Positions 49,803 through 58,830 are shown, numbered from the stretch's first letter. The stretch is DNA of 64,000 nucleotides from UBA5216 sp043743335 (GCA_043743335.1 JAYTWR010000083.1:1-64000), one strand, 5' to 3'. The notes: generated from the letters alone by a model not told the origin. Program-made: numbers and translations.

Positions 49803-51503
49803 ATGGATACGCAGCGGCTCATATTGTTTTTTGTGTTGGTGTTTTCCACCTTTATGCTAGTGGAAGGCTGGCAGCGTGATCAAAAGCTGTCACAGCCGAG
49901 CATCTCGCAACCTGCTGGGAAGGGTGTCGCAGACGGGAAATCCACCGGTGGTATCCCGGTGCCAGCAGCCCCGGCATCCGCAACCCCTACACCGGCCGTC
50001 CCGACGGCTCCAGGGGCAACGGCAGGCGCCGTCCCGGCCGCCGCGTTGGTTGCGGGCGGGGAGATCATCAAAATCGAAACAGACGTGTTGCGGGTGGAGC
50101 TCAGCACCAAGGGCGGCGATATTCGTCGGCTGGAATTGACTCAACATAAAGGCACGCTGGATAAAAACAAGAATTTCGTTTTATTTCAAAGCCTTGCAGA
50201 TCATACCTATATCGCGCAATCGGGCTTGATCGGGCAGGAAGGCTTGCCGGATCACCGCACGACCTATACCGCGTCGGCGCGCGAATATAAACTGGCAGAC
50301 GGTGCTCCGGCGCTCGAAGTCCGACTCGAAGCGCCGGAAAGCAATGGCATCAAAACCGCACAAATCTATAAATTTACGCGCGGTAGCTACGTAATCGATG
50401 TGGCCTATGAAATCACCAACGGCGGCGACAAAGCGATACAGCCGCACGGTTATTTCCAGTTGGTGCGCGACCGTAAGCCGCCGGATGGTGATTCGGCTAT
50501 GCTGCCCACGTATACCGGGGCGGCGGTGTACACCAACGGCGAAAAATTCCAAAAAGTGGCGTTCGACGATATCGACAAAGGCAAAACGCCGTATGCTAAG
50601 TCCAGCCAGACCGAAGGTTGGGTGGCCATTGTGCAGCATTATTTCCTGGGCGCATTTTTGCCCAAGGATAAAGCGCCGCGCGAATTTTCTACGCTTAAAC
50701 TTGAGAACGGTTTGTATCTGGCGCGGGTGCTTGTGGCCGGGGCTGCCGTCGAGCCGGGCAAGCAGGGGAGTGTCAGCAGCGCGTTGTATGCCGGTCCGCA
50801 GGATACAGAGACGCTGAAAAAGCTGGCACCGGGCCTCGACTTGGTGGTGGATTTTGGCATTCTGACGGTGATAGCCGTGCCGCTCTTTATGGTACTGAGC
50901 TGGATTCATGAGTGGGTCGGCAACTGGGGCATCGCGATTATTCTGTTGACGGTGTTGATCAAAGCCATTTTTTACCCGCTGCAAGCAGCCAGCTATAAGG
51001 CCATGGCCAAGATGAAAGTCATCGCGCCCAAGATGCAGCAGTTGAAAGAGCGCTACGGTGACGACAAGCAGCGCATGCAAAAAGCCATGATGGAGTTGTA
51101 CCAGAAGGAAAAAGTTAATCCCATGGCGGGTTGTCTGCCAATCGTGGTGCAAATGCCTGTTTTTATTGCACTTTATTGGGTAATTCTGGCATCGGTGGAG
51201 CTGCGCCACGCGCCGTTTTACGGCTGGATCCACGACTTGTCGGCCATTGATCCGTGGTACGTGCTGCCGGTGCTGATGGGCGCGTCCATGATTATCCAGA
51301 CCCGGCTCAACCCGGAGCCGCCGGATCCGGTGCAGGCCAAGGTGATGAAAATCATGCCTATCGCCTTTAGTGTGTTTTTCTTCTTTTTCCCGGCCGGGTT
51401 GGTGTTGTATTGGCTGGTGAACAATATTCTGTCCATCGCCCAGCAGTGGCAGATCAACCGTGTCATCGAAGGCGGCAGCCAGAAGCCTGTCGCTAAGGCG
51501 TGA
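49803..51503 (+). CDS. yidC: Membrane protein insertase YidC
   Basis: This 566-residue inner-membrane insertase works with or without SecYEG. An N-terminal signal-anchor helix (LILFFVLVFSTFMLVEGW) is followed by an Ala/Pro/Thr-rich linker (about 40-80), a periplasmic beta-sandwich (about 85-340), and the conserved five-helix region. That region includes WGIAIILLTVLIKAIFYPLQ (with the hydrophilic-groove Arg/Lys position occupied by Lys), NPMAGCLPIVVQMPVFIALY and FFFFPAGLVLYWLVNNILSI. The length matches proteobacterial YidC. Confidence 0.97.
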   Translation: MDTQRLILFFVLVFSTFMLVEGWQRDQKLSQPSISQPAGKGVADGKSTGGIPVPAAPASATPTPAVPTAPGATAGAVPAAALVAGGEIIKIETDVLRVELSTKGGDIRRLELTQHKGTLDKNKNFVLFQSLADHTYIAQSGLIGQEGLPDHRTTYTASAREYKLADGAPALEVRLEAPESNGIKTAQIYKFTRGSYVIDVAYEITNGGDKAIQPHGYFQLVRDRKPPDGDSAMLPTYTGAAVYTNGEKFQKVAFDDIDKGKTPYAKSSQTEGWVAIVQHYFLGAFLPKDKAPREFSTLKLENGLYLARVLVAGAAVEPGKQGSVSSALYAGPQDTETLKKLAPGLDLVVDFGILTVIAVPLFMVLSWIHEWVGNWGIAIILLTVLIKAIFYPLQAASYKAMAKMKVIAPKMQQLKERYGDDKQRMQKAMMELYQKEKVNPMAGCLPIVVQMPVFIALYWVILASVELRHAPFYGWIHDLSAIDPWYVLPVLMGASMIIQTRLNPEPPDPVQAKVMKIMPIAFSVFFFFFPAGLVLYWLVNNILSIAQQWQINRVIEGGSQKPVAKA

Positions 51504-51526
51504 TGTCGCTGACCCTGGGGCGGGCA

Positions 51527-51542
51527 TGTTTCACGTGAAACC
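51527..51542. promoter_or_regulatory. parS centromere site 1
   Basis: TGTTTCACGTGAAACC contains the perfect palindrome GTTTCACGTGAAAC (51528-51541), one base before the trmE start. ParB from the parAB pair 4 kb downstream is expected to bind and spread from it. Confidence 0.9.
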
Positions 51543-52916
51543 ATGCCGACGCCCCTTCAGCCCAGCCATGACAGTATAGCGGCCATAGCCACTGCGCCGG
51601 GCCGCGCGGGCATCGGCGTCGTCAGAGTGTCTGGCAAATCGCTGGCGGCGCTGGCGCTGGCGCTTTGCGGAAAGTCTTTGCCGCCGCGCCAAGCGATTCT
51701 CAGTGACTTCAAAGACGGGCAGGGCACCGCTATCGATCAAGGCCTAGCGCTTTTTTTCCCTGCGCCACGGTCCTACACCGGTGAAGACGTGCTTGAACTG
51801 CAAGGCCATGGCGGCCCGGTGGTGCTGCAGCGGGTGCTCAAGCGCTGTCTGGAATTAGGTGCGCGGGTGGCCGAGCCTGGCGAATTCAGCAAGCGCGCCT
51901 TTCTCAACGGCAAAATGGATCTGGCGCAAGCAGAGGGCGTGGCCGACCTTATTGATGCGGCGACCGAGCAGGCCGCCCGCTGCGCCAACCGCTCCATCCA
52001 GGGCGAGTTTTCGGCGGCGGTGCATGCTGTCGCAGACGGGCTGACCGAACTGCGTGCGCTGACCGAGGCCACGCTCGATTTCCCCGAAGAAGACATCGAC
52101 ACCGGCACCCGCAGCGACCAAGGGGTAAGGTTGATCGGGATTCGCGAAAAACTGGCGCGCCTGATCGCGGCCGCAAGCCAGGGTAGCCTGTTGCGGGAGG
52201 GTGCGGTGGTGGTGCTGGCGGGGCAGCCGAACGCGGGTAAATCCAGCTTGCTGAATCGGCTAGCGGGCGAGGAAATCGCCATCGTCACCGATATCCCCGG
52301 TACCACGCGCGACGCCATACGCCAGAGCATTAACTTAGGTGGCGTGCCAGTGCATATCGTTGATACCGCAGGCTTGCGCGAATCCGCCGATCCAGTAGAA
52401 CAAATCGGCATTGCCCGCACCTGGGCGGCAATAGCCCAGGCCGACCTAGCGGTGTTGGTGATTGACGCCACGCAAGGCGAAACCGAAGCCGATCGCGCCA
52501 TACTGGCGCAACTCCCGCCAAGCCTGCCGTGCCTGCGCGTCTATAACAAAGCGGATTTGGTGGATTTGGTGGATCGGGCGAGTGCAGCAGCGCGCCCCAG
52601 TGCAGGGGTGGTCACCCTGTCTGCGAAAACCGGCGTGGGCTTGGATGGTTTTCGAGCAGCCTTGAGCGTGGCTATCGGCTGGCGCGGCGACCTAGAAGAC
52701 GGAGGCGGAGGCGTGTTTATGGCGCGCACCCGACATCTGGCTGTGCTGCGGCTGGCCGAAGCGGGCCTGGCGCGCGCGGCCGACCAAAGCGGCCAGCAAG
52801 AACTCTTCGCCGAAGAACTGCGCGCGGCCCATCAAGCCTTGATGTCCATTACCGGCGAAGTCACTGCCGACGATCTGCTCGGCGAAATATTCTCGCGTTT
52901 TTGCATCGGCAAGTAG
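51543..52916 (+). CDS. mnmE: tRNA modification GTPase TrmE (MnmE)
   Basis: With MnmG, this adds the carboxymethylaminomethyl group to U34 of certain tRNAs. The 457-residue protein has an N-terminal folate-binding domain (DSIAAIATAPGRAGIGVVRV), a helical domain, and an embedded GTPase with G1 GQPNAGKSS (from about residue 227), DTAGLRESADPVEQIG, and NKADLVDLVDRA. The C-terminal FCIGK carries the essential Cys. The DLVDLVD stretch comes from a 9-bp in-frame duplication. mnmG follows. Confidence 0.98.
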   Translation: MPTPLQPSHDSIAAIATAPGRAGIGVVRVSGKSLAALALALCGKSLPPRQAILSDFKDGQGTAIDQGLALFFPAPRSYTGEDVLELQGHGGPVVLQRVLKRCLELGARVAEPGEFSKRAFLNGKMDLAQAEGVADLIDAATEQAARCANRSIQGEFSAAVHAVADGLTELRALTEATLDFPEEDIDTGTRSDQGVRLIGIREKLARLIAAASQGSLLREGAVVVLAGQPNAGKSSLLNRLAGEEIAIVTDIPGTTRDAIRQSINLGGVPVHIVDTAGLRESADPVEQIGIARTWAAIAQADLAVLVIDATQGETEADRAILAQLPPSLPCLRVYNKADLVDLVDRASAAARPSAGVVTLSAKTGVGLDGFRAALSVAIGWRGDLEDGGGGVFMARTRHLAVLRLAEAGLARAADQSGQQELFAEELRAAHQALMSITGEVTADDLLGEIFSRFCIGK

Positions 52917-52931
52917 AAAGCGTTGTACGCC

Positions 52932-52951
52932 GATGTTCCACGTGGAACATC
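52932..52951. promoter_or_regulatory. parS centromere site 2
   Basis: GATGTTCCACGTGGAACATC is a perfect 20-bp palindrome containing the classical parS core, in the mnmE-mnmG gap and about 2.6 kb upstream of parA. Confidence 0.93.
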
Positions 52952-52988
52952 ACCGAATTTTCAGCTATCCGCGCGCGCGCGAATTCGC

Positions 52989-52994
52989 TATAAT
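52989..52994 (+). promoter_or_regulatory. Minus-10 element upstream of mnmG
   Basis: A perfect TATAAT lies 29 bp before the mnmG ATG, downstream of a GCGCGCGCGCG run. No good minus-35 hexamer is visible at the right spacing. Confidence 0.5.
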
Positions 52995-53022
52995 GCGTAC
53001 CCTATCGCAGCCCGATAAAATA

Positions 53023-54915
53023 ATGCAACTAATTGATTTATATGATGTTATAGTCGTTGGTGGAGGGCACGCCGGGGCCGAGGCCGCACTCGCGGCCGCG
53101 CGCATGGGCTGCAACACGCTGCTGCTCACCCACAGTATCGAAACGCTGGGGCAGATGTCGTGCAACCCCTCCATCGGCGGCATCGGCAAAGGGCACTTGG
53201 TGAAGGAAGTCGATGCGCTGGGCGGGGCCATGGCAGCGGCCACCGACGAAGCCGGCATCCAGTTTCGCATCCTCAATTCGCGCAAGGGCCCGGCGGTGCG
53301 CGCCACGCGAGCGCAGGCCGACCGCGTGCTGTATCGCAAAGCCCTGCGCGAACGGTTGGAGAATCACCCGAAGCTTAAAATTTTCCAGCAAGCCGTTGAT
53401 GACCTGATTCTGGAGGGTGACAAAGTCACCGGTGTCATTACCCAAATCGGCGTCAAGTTTCACGCGCGAGCGGTGGTCCTGACGGCGGGCACCTTCCTCG
53501 CGGGCAGGGTGCATGTGGGGTTGCAAAATCACCCAGCGGGCCGCGCTGGCGATCCGCCCGCGCTCACGCTCGCACAGCGCCTGCGCGAACTGAATCTCGG
53601 GGTCGGGCGTTTGAAAACCGGCACGCCGCCGCGCATCGATGGTCGCAGCATTGATTTCAGTGTGATGCAAGAACAACCGGGCGACAATCCCGCGCCGGTG
53701 TTTTCCTTCATGGGCAACCGCGCGCAACACCCGCAACAACTGCCGTGCTGGATCACCCACACGCACGAAGGCACGCATGACATTATCCGCGCCGGGCTGG
53801 ATCGTTCGCCATTATTTACCGGCGTAATCGAAGGCATAGGCCCGCGCTACTGCCCGTCGATAGAAGACAAAATCACGCGCTTCGCCGACAAAACCGGGCA
53901 CCAGATTTTTCTGGAACCCGAGGGCCTGACCGTACACGAGTTCTACCCTAACGGCATTTCCACCAGCTTGCCCTACGATGTGCAGTACGCGCTGGTGCGC
54001 TCAATCAGGGGCCTCGAAAATGCGCACCTCACGCGCCCTGGCTATGCCATTGAATACGATTATTTTGATCCGCGCGGCTTGAAAAGCTCGCTGGAAACCA
54101 AGGCGCTATCAGGCCTATTTTTCGCCGGGCAAATCAACGGTACCACGGGCTACGAAGAGGCCGCCGCGCAAGGCCTGCTCGCGGGCCTGAATGCCGCACG
54201 CCACGTGCAGGAGCGCGAAGCTTGGTGCCCGAAACGCAATGAGGCCTATCTCGGCGTGCTGGTCGATGACTTAATTACGCGCGGCGTGTCGGAGCCGTAT
54301 CGCATGTTCACCAGCCGCGCCGAATATCGTTTGTCACTACGCGAAGACAACGCCGATTTGCGCCTCACCGAAATCGGTCGCCAACTGGGTTTGGTGAACG
54401 ACGCGCGCTGGGCTGCCTTCGAACAAAAACGCGAAGCCATTGCGCGGGAACAGGAGCGGCTGAAAGCCACGTGGGTGAATCCGCGCGTCGTCGATGAGGC
54501 CGCAGCACACCGCGTGCTGGGCCAAGCCATGGAGCGCGAATACCCGTTACTGGATTTGTTGCGCCGCCCGGATGTGACCTACAGCGCGCTGATGACCTTG
54601 CCCGGCGCCGGTACGGGCGTGGCAGATGCGCAGGTTGCCGAGCAAGTGGAAATTCAGGCCAAGTATCAGGGCTACATCGAACGCCAGCGCGAAGAAATCG
54701 AGCGCAGCGCGCAGCAGGAAGACACACGCTTGCCGCAAGACATTGATTACAAAAAGATTTCTGGGCTTTCGATAGAGGCGCAGCAAAAGCTCACCAAACA
54801 CCAACCGGAAACCTTGGGTCAGGCCGCGCGCATTTCCGGCATTACGCCGGCGACGATTTCAGTGTTGATGGTGTACGCCAAGCGCGGATTTGCCGGGCAG
54901 CGTAAAACGGCATGA
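53023..54915 (+). CDS. mnmG: tRNA uridine-5-carboxymethylaminomethyl modification enzyme MnmG (GidA)
   Basis: FAD- and NADH-dependent partner of MnmE. The 630-residue protein has the FAD motif VIVVGGGHAGAEAALAAARM, the CNPSIGGIGKGHLVKEVDAL signature, ETKALSGLFFAGQINGTTGY EEAAAQG as the second FAD motif, and a C-terminal helical MnmE-binding domain. The start at 53023 gives MQLIDLYDVIVVGGG. The first codons are an exact piece of the dispersed AT-rich motif (GCAACTAATTGATTTATATG), where relatives usually have an FYP-type start. The stop overlaps rsmG by 4 bases. Confidence 0.98.
   Translation: MQLIDLYDVIVVGGGHAGAEAALAAARMGCNTLLLTHSIETLGQMSCNPSIGGIGKGHLVKEVDALGGAMAAATDEAGIQFRILNSRKGPAVRATRAQADRVLYRKALRERLENHPKLKIFQQAVDDLILEGDKVTGVITQIGVKFHARAVVLTAGTFLAGRVHVGLQNHPAGRAGDPPALTLAQRLRELNLGVGRLKTGTPPRIDGRSIDFSVMQEQPGDNPAPVFSFMGNRAQHPQQLPCWITHTHEGTHDIIRAGLDRSPLFTGVIEGIGPRYCPSIEDKITRFADKTGHQIFLEPEGLTVHEFYPNGISTSLPYDVQYALVRSIRGLENAHLTRPGYAIEYDYFDPRGLKSSLETKALSGLFFAGQINGTTGYEEAAAQGLLAGLNAARHVQEREAWCPKRNEAYLGVLVDDLITRGVSEPYRMFTSRAEYRLSLREDNADLRLTEIGRQLGLVNDARWAAFEQKREAIAREQERLKATWVNPRVVDEAAAHRVLGQAMEREYPLLDLLRRPDVTYSALMTLPGAGTGVADAQVAEQVEIQAKYQGYIERQREEIERSAQQEDTRLPQDIDYKKISGLSIEAQQKLTKHQPETLGQAARISGITPATISVLMVYAKRGFAGQRKTA
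53025..53045 (+). repeat. Dispersed AT-rich motif in the first codons of mnmG
   Basis: GCAACTAATTGATTTATATG encodes QLIDLYD; the usual leading TAA is CAA here, which keeps the frame open. Confidence 0.75.
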
Positions 54916-55538
54916 GCGCCGCTGTGACGTTGCAAGATGGGCTTCAGCGCCTCAACCTCACCTTGCCTGACGCCGCGCAGCAAAAGCTGCGGGATTACCT
55001 CGCGCTGGTGCAAAAGTGGAACAAGGTCTACAACCTGACGGCAGTGCGCGACGCCGAAAAAATGCTCACGCACCATCTGCTCGATAGTTTGGCCGTCGTG
55101 CCGCACGTGGCGCACGCCAAAACCCTGCTGGATGTCGGCAGCGGCGCTGGCTTGCCGGGCATACCGCTGGCGCTGGCGCTGCCGGATTTGCAGGTGACGC
55201 TGCTCGACAGCAACCAAAAGAAGACCGCGTTTTTGCATCAGGCGGTCATTGAATTGCAACTCGCCAATGTGCAGGTGATGTGCGGGCGCGTAGAAAAAAC
55301 TGAATTAAATCAATTAGTTGATGTGGTGATCTCGCGGGCGTTTGCGGATTTACCGGCGTTTGCCGCGCTGGCGGGTCGCTTCGTTGCGGCGGGCGGCACC
55401 TTACTCGCCATGAAGGGCGTCAACCCGCAGGACGAAATAGCGCAGTTGAATGCCGACTTTACGCTGGCCGGCGTCACCCCCATCACCGTACCCGGCCTTG
55501 ATGCCGCGCGGCATCTGGTTTTTCTCAAAGCGGCGTAA
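54912..55538 (+). CDS. rsmG: 16S rRNA (guanine527-N7)-methyltransferase RsmG (GidB)
   Basis: This 208-residue class I SAM methyltransferase has the SAM motif LLDVGSGAGLPGIPLALALP (from about residue 72), LLDSNQKKTAFLHQAVIEL and the VVISRAFADLPAF motif. It methylates G527 in the 530 loop of 16S rRNA; loss gives low-level streptomycin resistance in other bacteria. An AT-rich motif copy codes for LNQLVD in the middle of the protein. parA starts 5 bp later. Confidence 0.97.
   Translation: MSAAVTLQDGLQRLNLTLPDAAQQKLRDYLALVQKWNKVYNLTAVRDAEKMLTHHLLDSLAVVPHVAHAKTLLDVGSGAGLPGIPLALALPDLQVTLLDSNQKKTAFLHQAVIELQLANVQVMCGRVEKTELNQLVDVVISRAFADLPAFAALAGRFVAAGGTLLAMKGVNPQDEIAQLNADFTLAGVTPITVPGLDAARHLVFLKAA
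55301..55323 (-). repeat. Dispersed AT-rich motif inside rsmG
   Basis: The minus strand reads CATCAACTAATTGATTTAAT, a near-consensus copy within coding sequence for ELNQLVD. Confidence 0.75.
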
Positions 55539-55543
55539 ACACC

Positions 55544-56335
55544 ATGGCACGCATACTCGCAATCACCAATCAAAAAGGCGGTGTGGGCAAAACCACCACC
55601 AGCGTCAATCTCGCCGCCAGTCTTGCCGCAGCGAAGCAACGCGTGCTACTGGTGGATCTAGATCCGCAGGGCAACGCCACCATGGGCAGCGGCATCGACA
55701 AACGCGCGTTGACGGCGACGGTTTATCAAGTGCTGCTGGGCGAAAAAACGCTGGCAGAGGTGCGCGTGCTCTCGGGCAAACAGGAATACGACGTGGTGCC
55801 CGCCAATCGTGACCTCGCCGGTGCCGAAGTCGAAATGGTCGATATCGAGCACCGCGAAACGCGCCTCAAAACCGCCATCGCAGCGCACGCGAGTGACTAC
55901 GATTACGTGTTGATCGATTGCCCACCCGCGCTGAATTTACTTACGGTGAATGGTCTCACGGCAGCGCACGCGGTGATGATCCCCATGCAGTGCGAGTACT
56001 ACGCGCTTGAAGGTTTGTCCGATCTGGTGCAGACCGTTAAAAAAGTGCGCGCGCATTTAAACCCCACACTCGAAATCGAAGGCCTGCTGCGCACCATGTT
56101 CGATCCGCGTAACACGCTCGCGCAGCAGGTGTCGCAGCAGTTGCTCGATCACTTTGGCGACAAGGTGTATCGCACGGTGATCCCGCGCAACATCCGCTTG
56201 GCCGAAGCGCCCAGCCACGGCCTGCCGGTGATGCACTTTGACCGCGCGTCCAAGGGCGCCCAGGCGTACATTGCGCTGGCGGGCGAAATGCTGAATCGCA
56301 ACCGCGCTCCCACAACAGCAGCGGCGGCGGTTTAG
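55544..56335 (+). CDS. parA: Chromosome-partitioning ATPase ParA (Soj)
   Basis: A 263-residue deviant-Walker ATPase: TNQKGGVGKTTTSVNLAASL with the signature lysine K11 and P-loop K16, Walker B-like YVLIDCPPALNLLTVNGL, and LLRTMFDPRNTLAQQVSQQL. It forms the nucleoid gradient that segregates origins with ParB-parS. It lies 2 bp before parB, near two parS sites. Confidence 0.98.
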   Translation: MARILAITNQKGGVGKTTTSVNLAASLAAAKQRVLLVDLDPQGNATMGSGIDKRALTATVYQVLLGEKTLAEVRVLSGKQEYDVVPANRDLAGAEVEMVDIEHRETRLKTAIAAHASDYDYVLIDCPPALNLLTVNGLTAAHAVMIPMQCEYYALEGLSDLVQTVKKVRAHLNPTLEIEGLLRTMFDPRNTLAQQVSQQLLDHFGDKVYRTVIPRNIRLAEAPSHGLPVMHFDRASKGAQAYIALAGEMLNRNRAPTTAAAAV

Positions 56336-56337
56336 TT

Positions 56338-57195
56338 ATGGCGAAACTCAAAGGCTTGGGGCGCGGTCTCGATGCGTTGCTCGGCGCAGATGAACCCGCC
56401 AAACCCGTGGTCGCCGCCGGCGACACGCAAAGTGAGTTAGCGGTTGATCTCTTGCAGCCCGGCAAATTCCAGCCGCGCAGCCGCATGGATCAAGAGGCGT
56501 TGAAATCGCTGGCCGAATCCATCAAAACCCAAGGCGTGATTCAGCCCATCCTGGTGCGCCCGGTGGCAGAGGGCCAATACGAAATCATCGCCGGCGAGCG
56601 CCGCTGGCGGGCCTCGCGTATGGCGGGTTTGCAAGCCGTGCCCGTGGTGATAAGAAATATTCCCGATAATCAAGCACTTGCCGTAGCGCTGATTGAAAAC
56701 ATCCAGCGCGAAGATTTGAATCCGCTGGAGCAGGCGCTGGGCACACAGCGCCTCATCAACGAATTCGGCCTGACGCACCAAGCGGCCGCCGAAGCACTCG
56801 GCCGCTCGCGCACCGCCGTGACCAATCTATTAAGGCTGCTCGAACTCGCGCCGCCGGTGCGCGACTTGCTCGCCGACGGCAAGCTCGACATGGGCCATGC
56901 GCGCGCACTGCTGGCGTTACCCGCGCTGCGCCAGGTCGAACTCGCGAATGAAATCGATACCAAGGGCCTGACCGTGCGCGACGTGGAAAAACGCGTCAGC
57001 GAGCTTATTTCCCGTCCCAAACCGCGTATCCCACGCGCCGTAGATCGCGACGTCGCCCGCTTGCAAGAAGACCTCGCGCAAAAGCTCGGCACGGCGGTGA
57101 AAATCAAGCAAAAAAGCCAAGGGCGCGGCGCGTTGATTGTGGAATACGGGTCTCTCGATCAGTTGGACGGGTTAATCGAGAAGCTGCGGCGCTAG
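56338..57195 (+). CDS. parB: Chromosome-partitioning protein ParB (Spo0J)
   Basis: This 285-residue CTP-dependent DNA clamp has a ParA-stimulating basic N-terminus (LKGLGRGLDALLG) and the CTP-binding motif GERRWRAS (86-93) in the ParB/Srx domain. The ALIENIQREDLNPLEQA helix, the helix-turn-helix (LTHQAAAEALGRSRTAVTNL) and the C-terminal dimerisation helix follow. It should load at the two parS sites at 51527 and 52932. Confidence 0.98.
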   Translation: MAKLKGLGRGLDALLGADEPAKPVVAAGDTQSELAVDLLQPGKFQPRSRMDQEALKSLAESIKTQGVIQPILVRPVAEGQYEIIAGERRWRASRMAGLQAVPVVIRNIPDNQALAVALIENIQREDLNPLEQALGTQRLINEFGLTHQAAAEALGRSRTAVTNLLRLLELAPPVRDLLADGKLDMGHARALLALPALRQVELANEIDTKGLTVRDVEKRVSELISRPKPRIPRAVDRDVARLQEDLAQKLGTAVKIKQKSQGRGALIVEYGSLDQLDGLIEKLRR

Positions 57196-57230
57196 CGGGC
57201 CTACATGCCCATATTGCGTTGCACCACATC

Positions 57231-57260
57231 TTGACCGGGCCGCATAAAACCACGTACAAT
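57231..57260 (+). promoter_or_regulatory. Sigma-70 promoter for the atp operon
   Basis: TTGACC and TACAAT are separated by 18 bp, 40 bp before atpI, in the only sizeable gap between parB and the ATP synthase genes. Confidence 0.65.
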
Positions 57261-57299
57261 CAATGAGTTTGCTTGATCTGCGAATTTCCAAAGTAGCGC

Positions 57300-57680
57300 A
57301 TGTTGATCCGCTTTGACAGTAAACCCATACGTACCGTTTTGCGATGGCAGCTGATCGCAACGGTCGTTATCGCGGCAGGTGCGGGCCTTTGGGCCGGGGT
57401 GCATGGCGCGGTATCTGCGATTTTGGGGGGTGGGATCAACCAGCTTGCGGATTTGGCGTACGCCCTGTTGATTTCGGGCGGCGGCGGTATCAGGCAAATA
57501 AGAACCGCAGGGAACACCCTGCGTACCATGTTCAGAGCGGAATCGGTTCGTATCCTTCTGATCATATTTTTGTTGGGATGGGTGTTGACGTCCTATAAAG
57601 ACGTGGTTCATCCGGCGTTATTTTTGTCGTTCGTTGTTTCGGTGCTGGTTTTCCGGGCGGCGATCATGGTTAAAGAATAG
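57300..57680 (+). CDS. atpI: ATP synthase subunit I (AtpI-like)
   Basis: This 126-residue protein with four membrane helices (LIATVVIAAGAGLWAGVHGA, ISAILGGGINQLADLAYALL, and two more after residue 80) sits first in the atp operon. AtpI proteins help assemble the c-ring or carry Mg2+; they are not part of the final enzyme. The family varies in sequence and the call rests partly on position. Confidence 0.87.
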   Translation: MLIRFDSKPIRTVLRWQLIATVVIAAGAGLWAGVHGAVSAILGGGINQLADLAYALLISGGGGIRQIRTAGNTLRTMFRAESVRILLIIFLLGWVLTSYKDVVHPALFLSFVVSVLVFRAAIMVKE

Positions 57681-57697
57681 GTTACGAGACCCGCACG

Positions 57698-58507
57698 ATG
57701 GCTACCGCAGGCGCAGAACTCACCCCTACCAGTTATATTGGCCACCACCTGACCAATCGTACGATTTCGCTGGGTGACGGCCCGTTCTGGACGCTGCATC
57801 TGGATACATGGCTCACCTCGGTGATGCTCGGCGTCGTCGGTTTCGGCTTTTTGTGGTGGATCGTTAAAGGCGCCACCGCCGGCGTGCCCAACAAGCGCCA
57901 AGCCTTCGTCGAAATGTTGTTTGATTTTGTTGACGATCAAGTTAAAGGCATTTTCCACGGCAACCGCGCTTTTGTCGCGCCGCTGGCGTTGACGGTGTTT
58001 GTTTGGGTGCTGTTGATGAACGCGATGGATTTCATCCCTGTCGATCTCGCGGCACTGTTTACCGAAAATGCCTTGCACCAGCACGAGTGGAAGCCGGTGC
58101 CGACCTCCGACGTGAACACCACGTTTGCGCTAGCGCTGTCCGTGTTTGGTTTGATGATTTTCTACAATCTCAAAGTTAAAGGCATTGGCGGCTGGACACA
58201 CGAGCTGTTCTGCACGCCCTTTGGCAGCCATATATTGTTGATGCCGCTGAATTTAATCTTCAATTTGGTCGAATACATTTCCAAGCCCCTGTCGCACTCC
58301 CTGCGGCTTTACGGCAACATTTACGCGGGCGAAATCATTTTCATGCTGCTGTGGATGTGGGCGGCTACCGGCTTGGTCGGCTCGATATTCGGCGGCGTGC
58401 TGGCGCTGGGTTGGGCGATTTTTCACATCCTGATTGTGGCGCTGCAAGCGTATATTTTCATGATGCTCACCATTGTCTATATGGCGATGGCCCACGAAAG
58501 CCACTAG
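57698..58507 (+). CDS. atpB: ATP synthase F0 subunit a
   Basis: A 269-residue proton-channel subunit with about six helices. The essential Arg is in SHSLRLYGNIYAGEIIFMLL, and the C-terminal helix ALQAYIFMMLTIVYMAMAHE is typical. With the c-ring it couples proton flow to rotation. It lies 17 bp after atpI. Confidence 0.98.
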   Translation: MATAGAELTPTSYIGHHLTNRTISLGDGPFWTLHLDTWLTSVMLGVVGFGFLWWIVKGATAGVPNKRQAFVEMLFDFVDDQVKGIFHGNRAFVAPLALTVFVWVLLMNAMDFIPVDLAALFTENALHQHEWKPVPTSDVNTTFALALSVFGLMIFYNLKVKGIGGWTHELFCTPFGSHILLMPLNLIFNLVEYISKPLSHSLRLYGNIYAGEIIFMLLWMWAATGLVGSIFGGVLALGWAIFHILIVALQAYIFMMLTIVYMAMAHESH

Positions 58508-58512
58508 GTTAC

Positions 58513-58533
58513 GTAACTATTTGTTTTTATTGA
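58513..58533 (+). repeat. Dispersed AT-rich 20-mer between atpB and atpE
   Basis: GTAACTATTTGTTTTTATTG lies 5 bp after the atpB stop and 25 bp before the atpE start, ahead of AAAGGAGCGAG. Confidence 0.85.
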
Positions 58534-58557
58534 GTTTTTATTAAAGGAGCGAGTGAG

Positions 58558-58830
58558 ATGGATAAGATGCAACTGATAGCGATGGTTCAAGCCTACACCG
58601 GCGTGGGTATCGGCCTGATGATCGGCTTGGGCGCTGCCGGCGCGTGTATCGGCGTGGGCATTATGTGCAGCCGCTTTCTGGAAGGTGCCGCACGTCAGCC
58701 GGAATTGATGCCGCAACTGCAAGCCAAAGTGTTCCTGTTGCTGGGTTTGATCGACGCGTCGTTCATTATCGGCGTGGGTCTGGCGTTGTGGTTTGCCACC
58801 GGCAACCCGCTGCTGGCCAGCTTGAAGTAA
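58558..58830 (+). CDS. atpE: ATP synthase F0 subunit c
   Basis: A 90-residue hairpin of two membrane helices with the polar loop ARQPE and the ion-carrying Asp in LLGLIDASFIIGVGLALWF (about D66). The absence of the Gln/Glu/Ser sodium set indicates proton coupling. It has an excellent RBS (AAAGGAGCGAG). The N-terminal helix has the packed-glycine pattern GVGIGLMIGLGAAGACIGVG. Confidence 0.98.
   Translation: MDKMQLIAMVQAYTGVGIGLMIGLGAAGACIGVGIMCSRFLEGAARQPELMPQLQAKVFLLLGLIDASFIIGVGLALWFATGNPLLASLK

Noticed and set aside
51150..51176. TGTTTTTATTGCACTTTATTGG in yidC as another copy of the dispersed motif
   Set aside because: Only the TTTTTATTG part matches, and the codons are explained by the conserved PVFIALYW sequence.
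50181..51527. A 448-codon minus-strand open frame opposite yidC
   Set aside because: It is a codon-bias shadow: composition is His/Arg/Gln-rich, no known domain is visible, and yidC on the plus strand is unambiguous.
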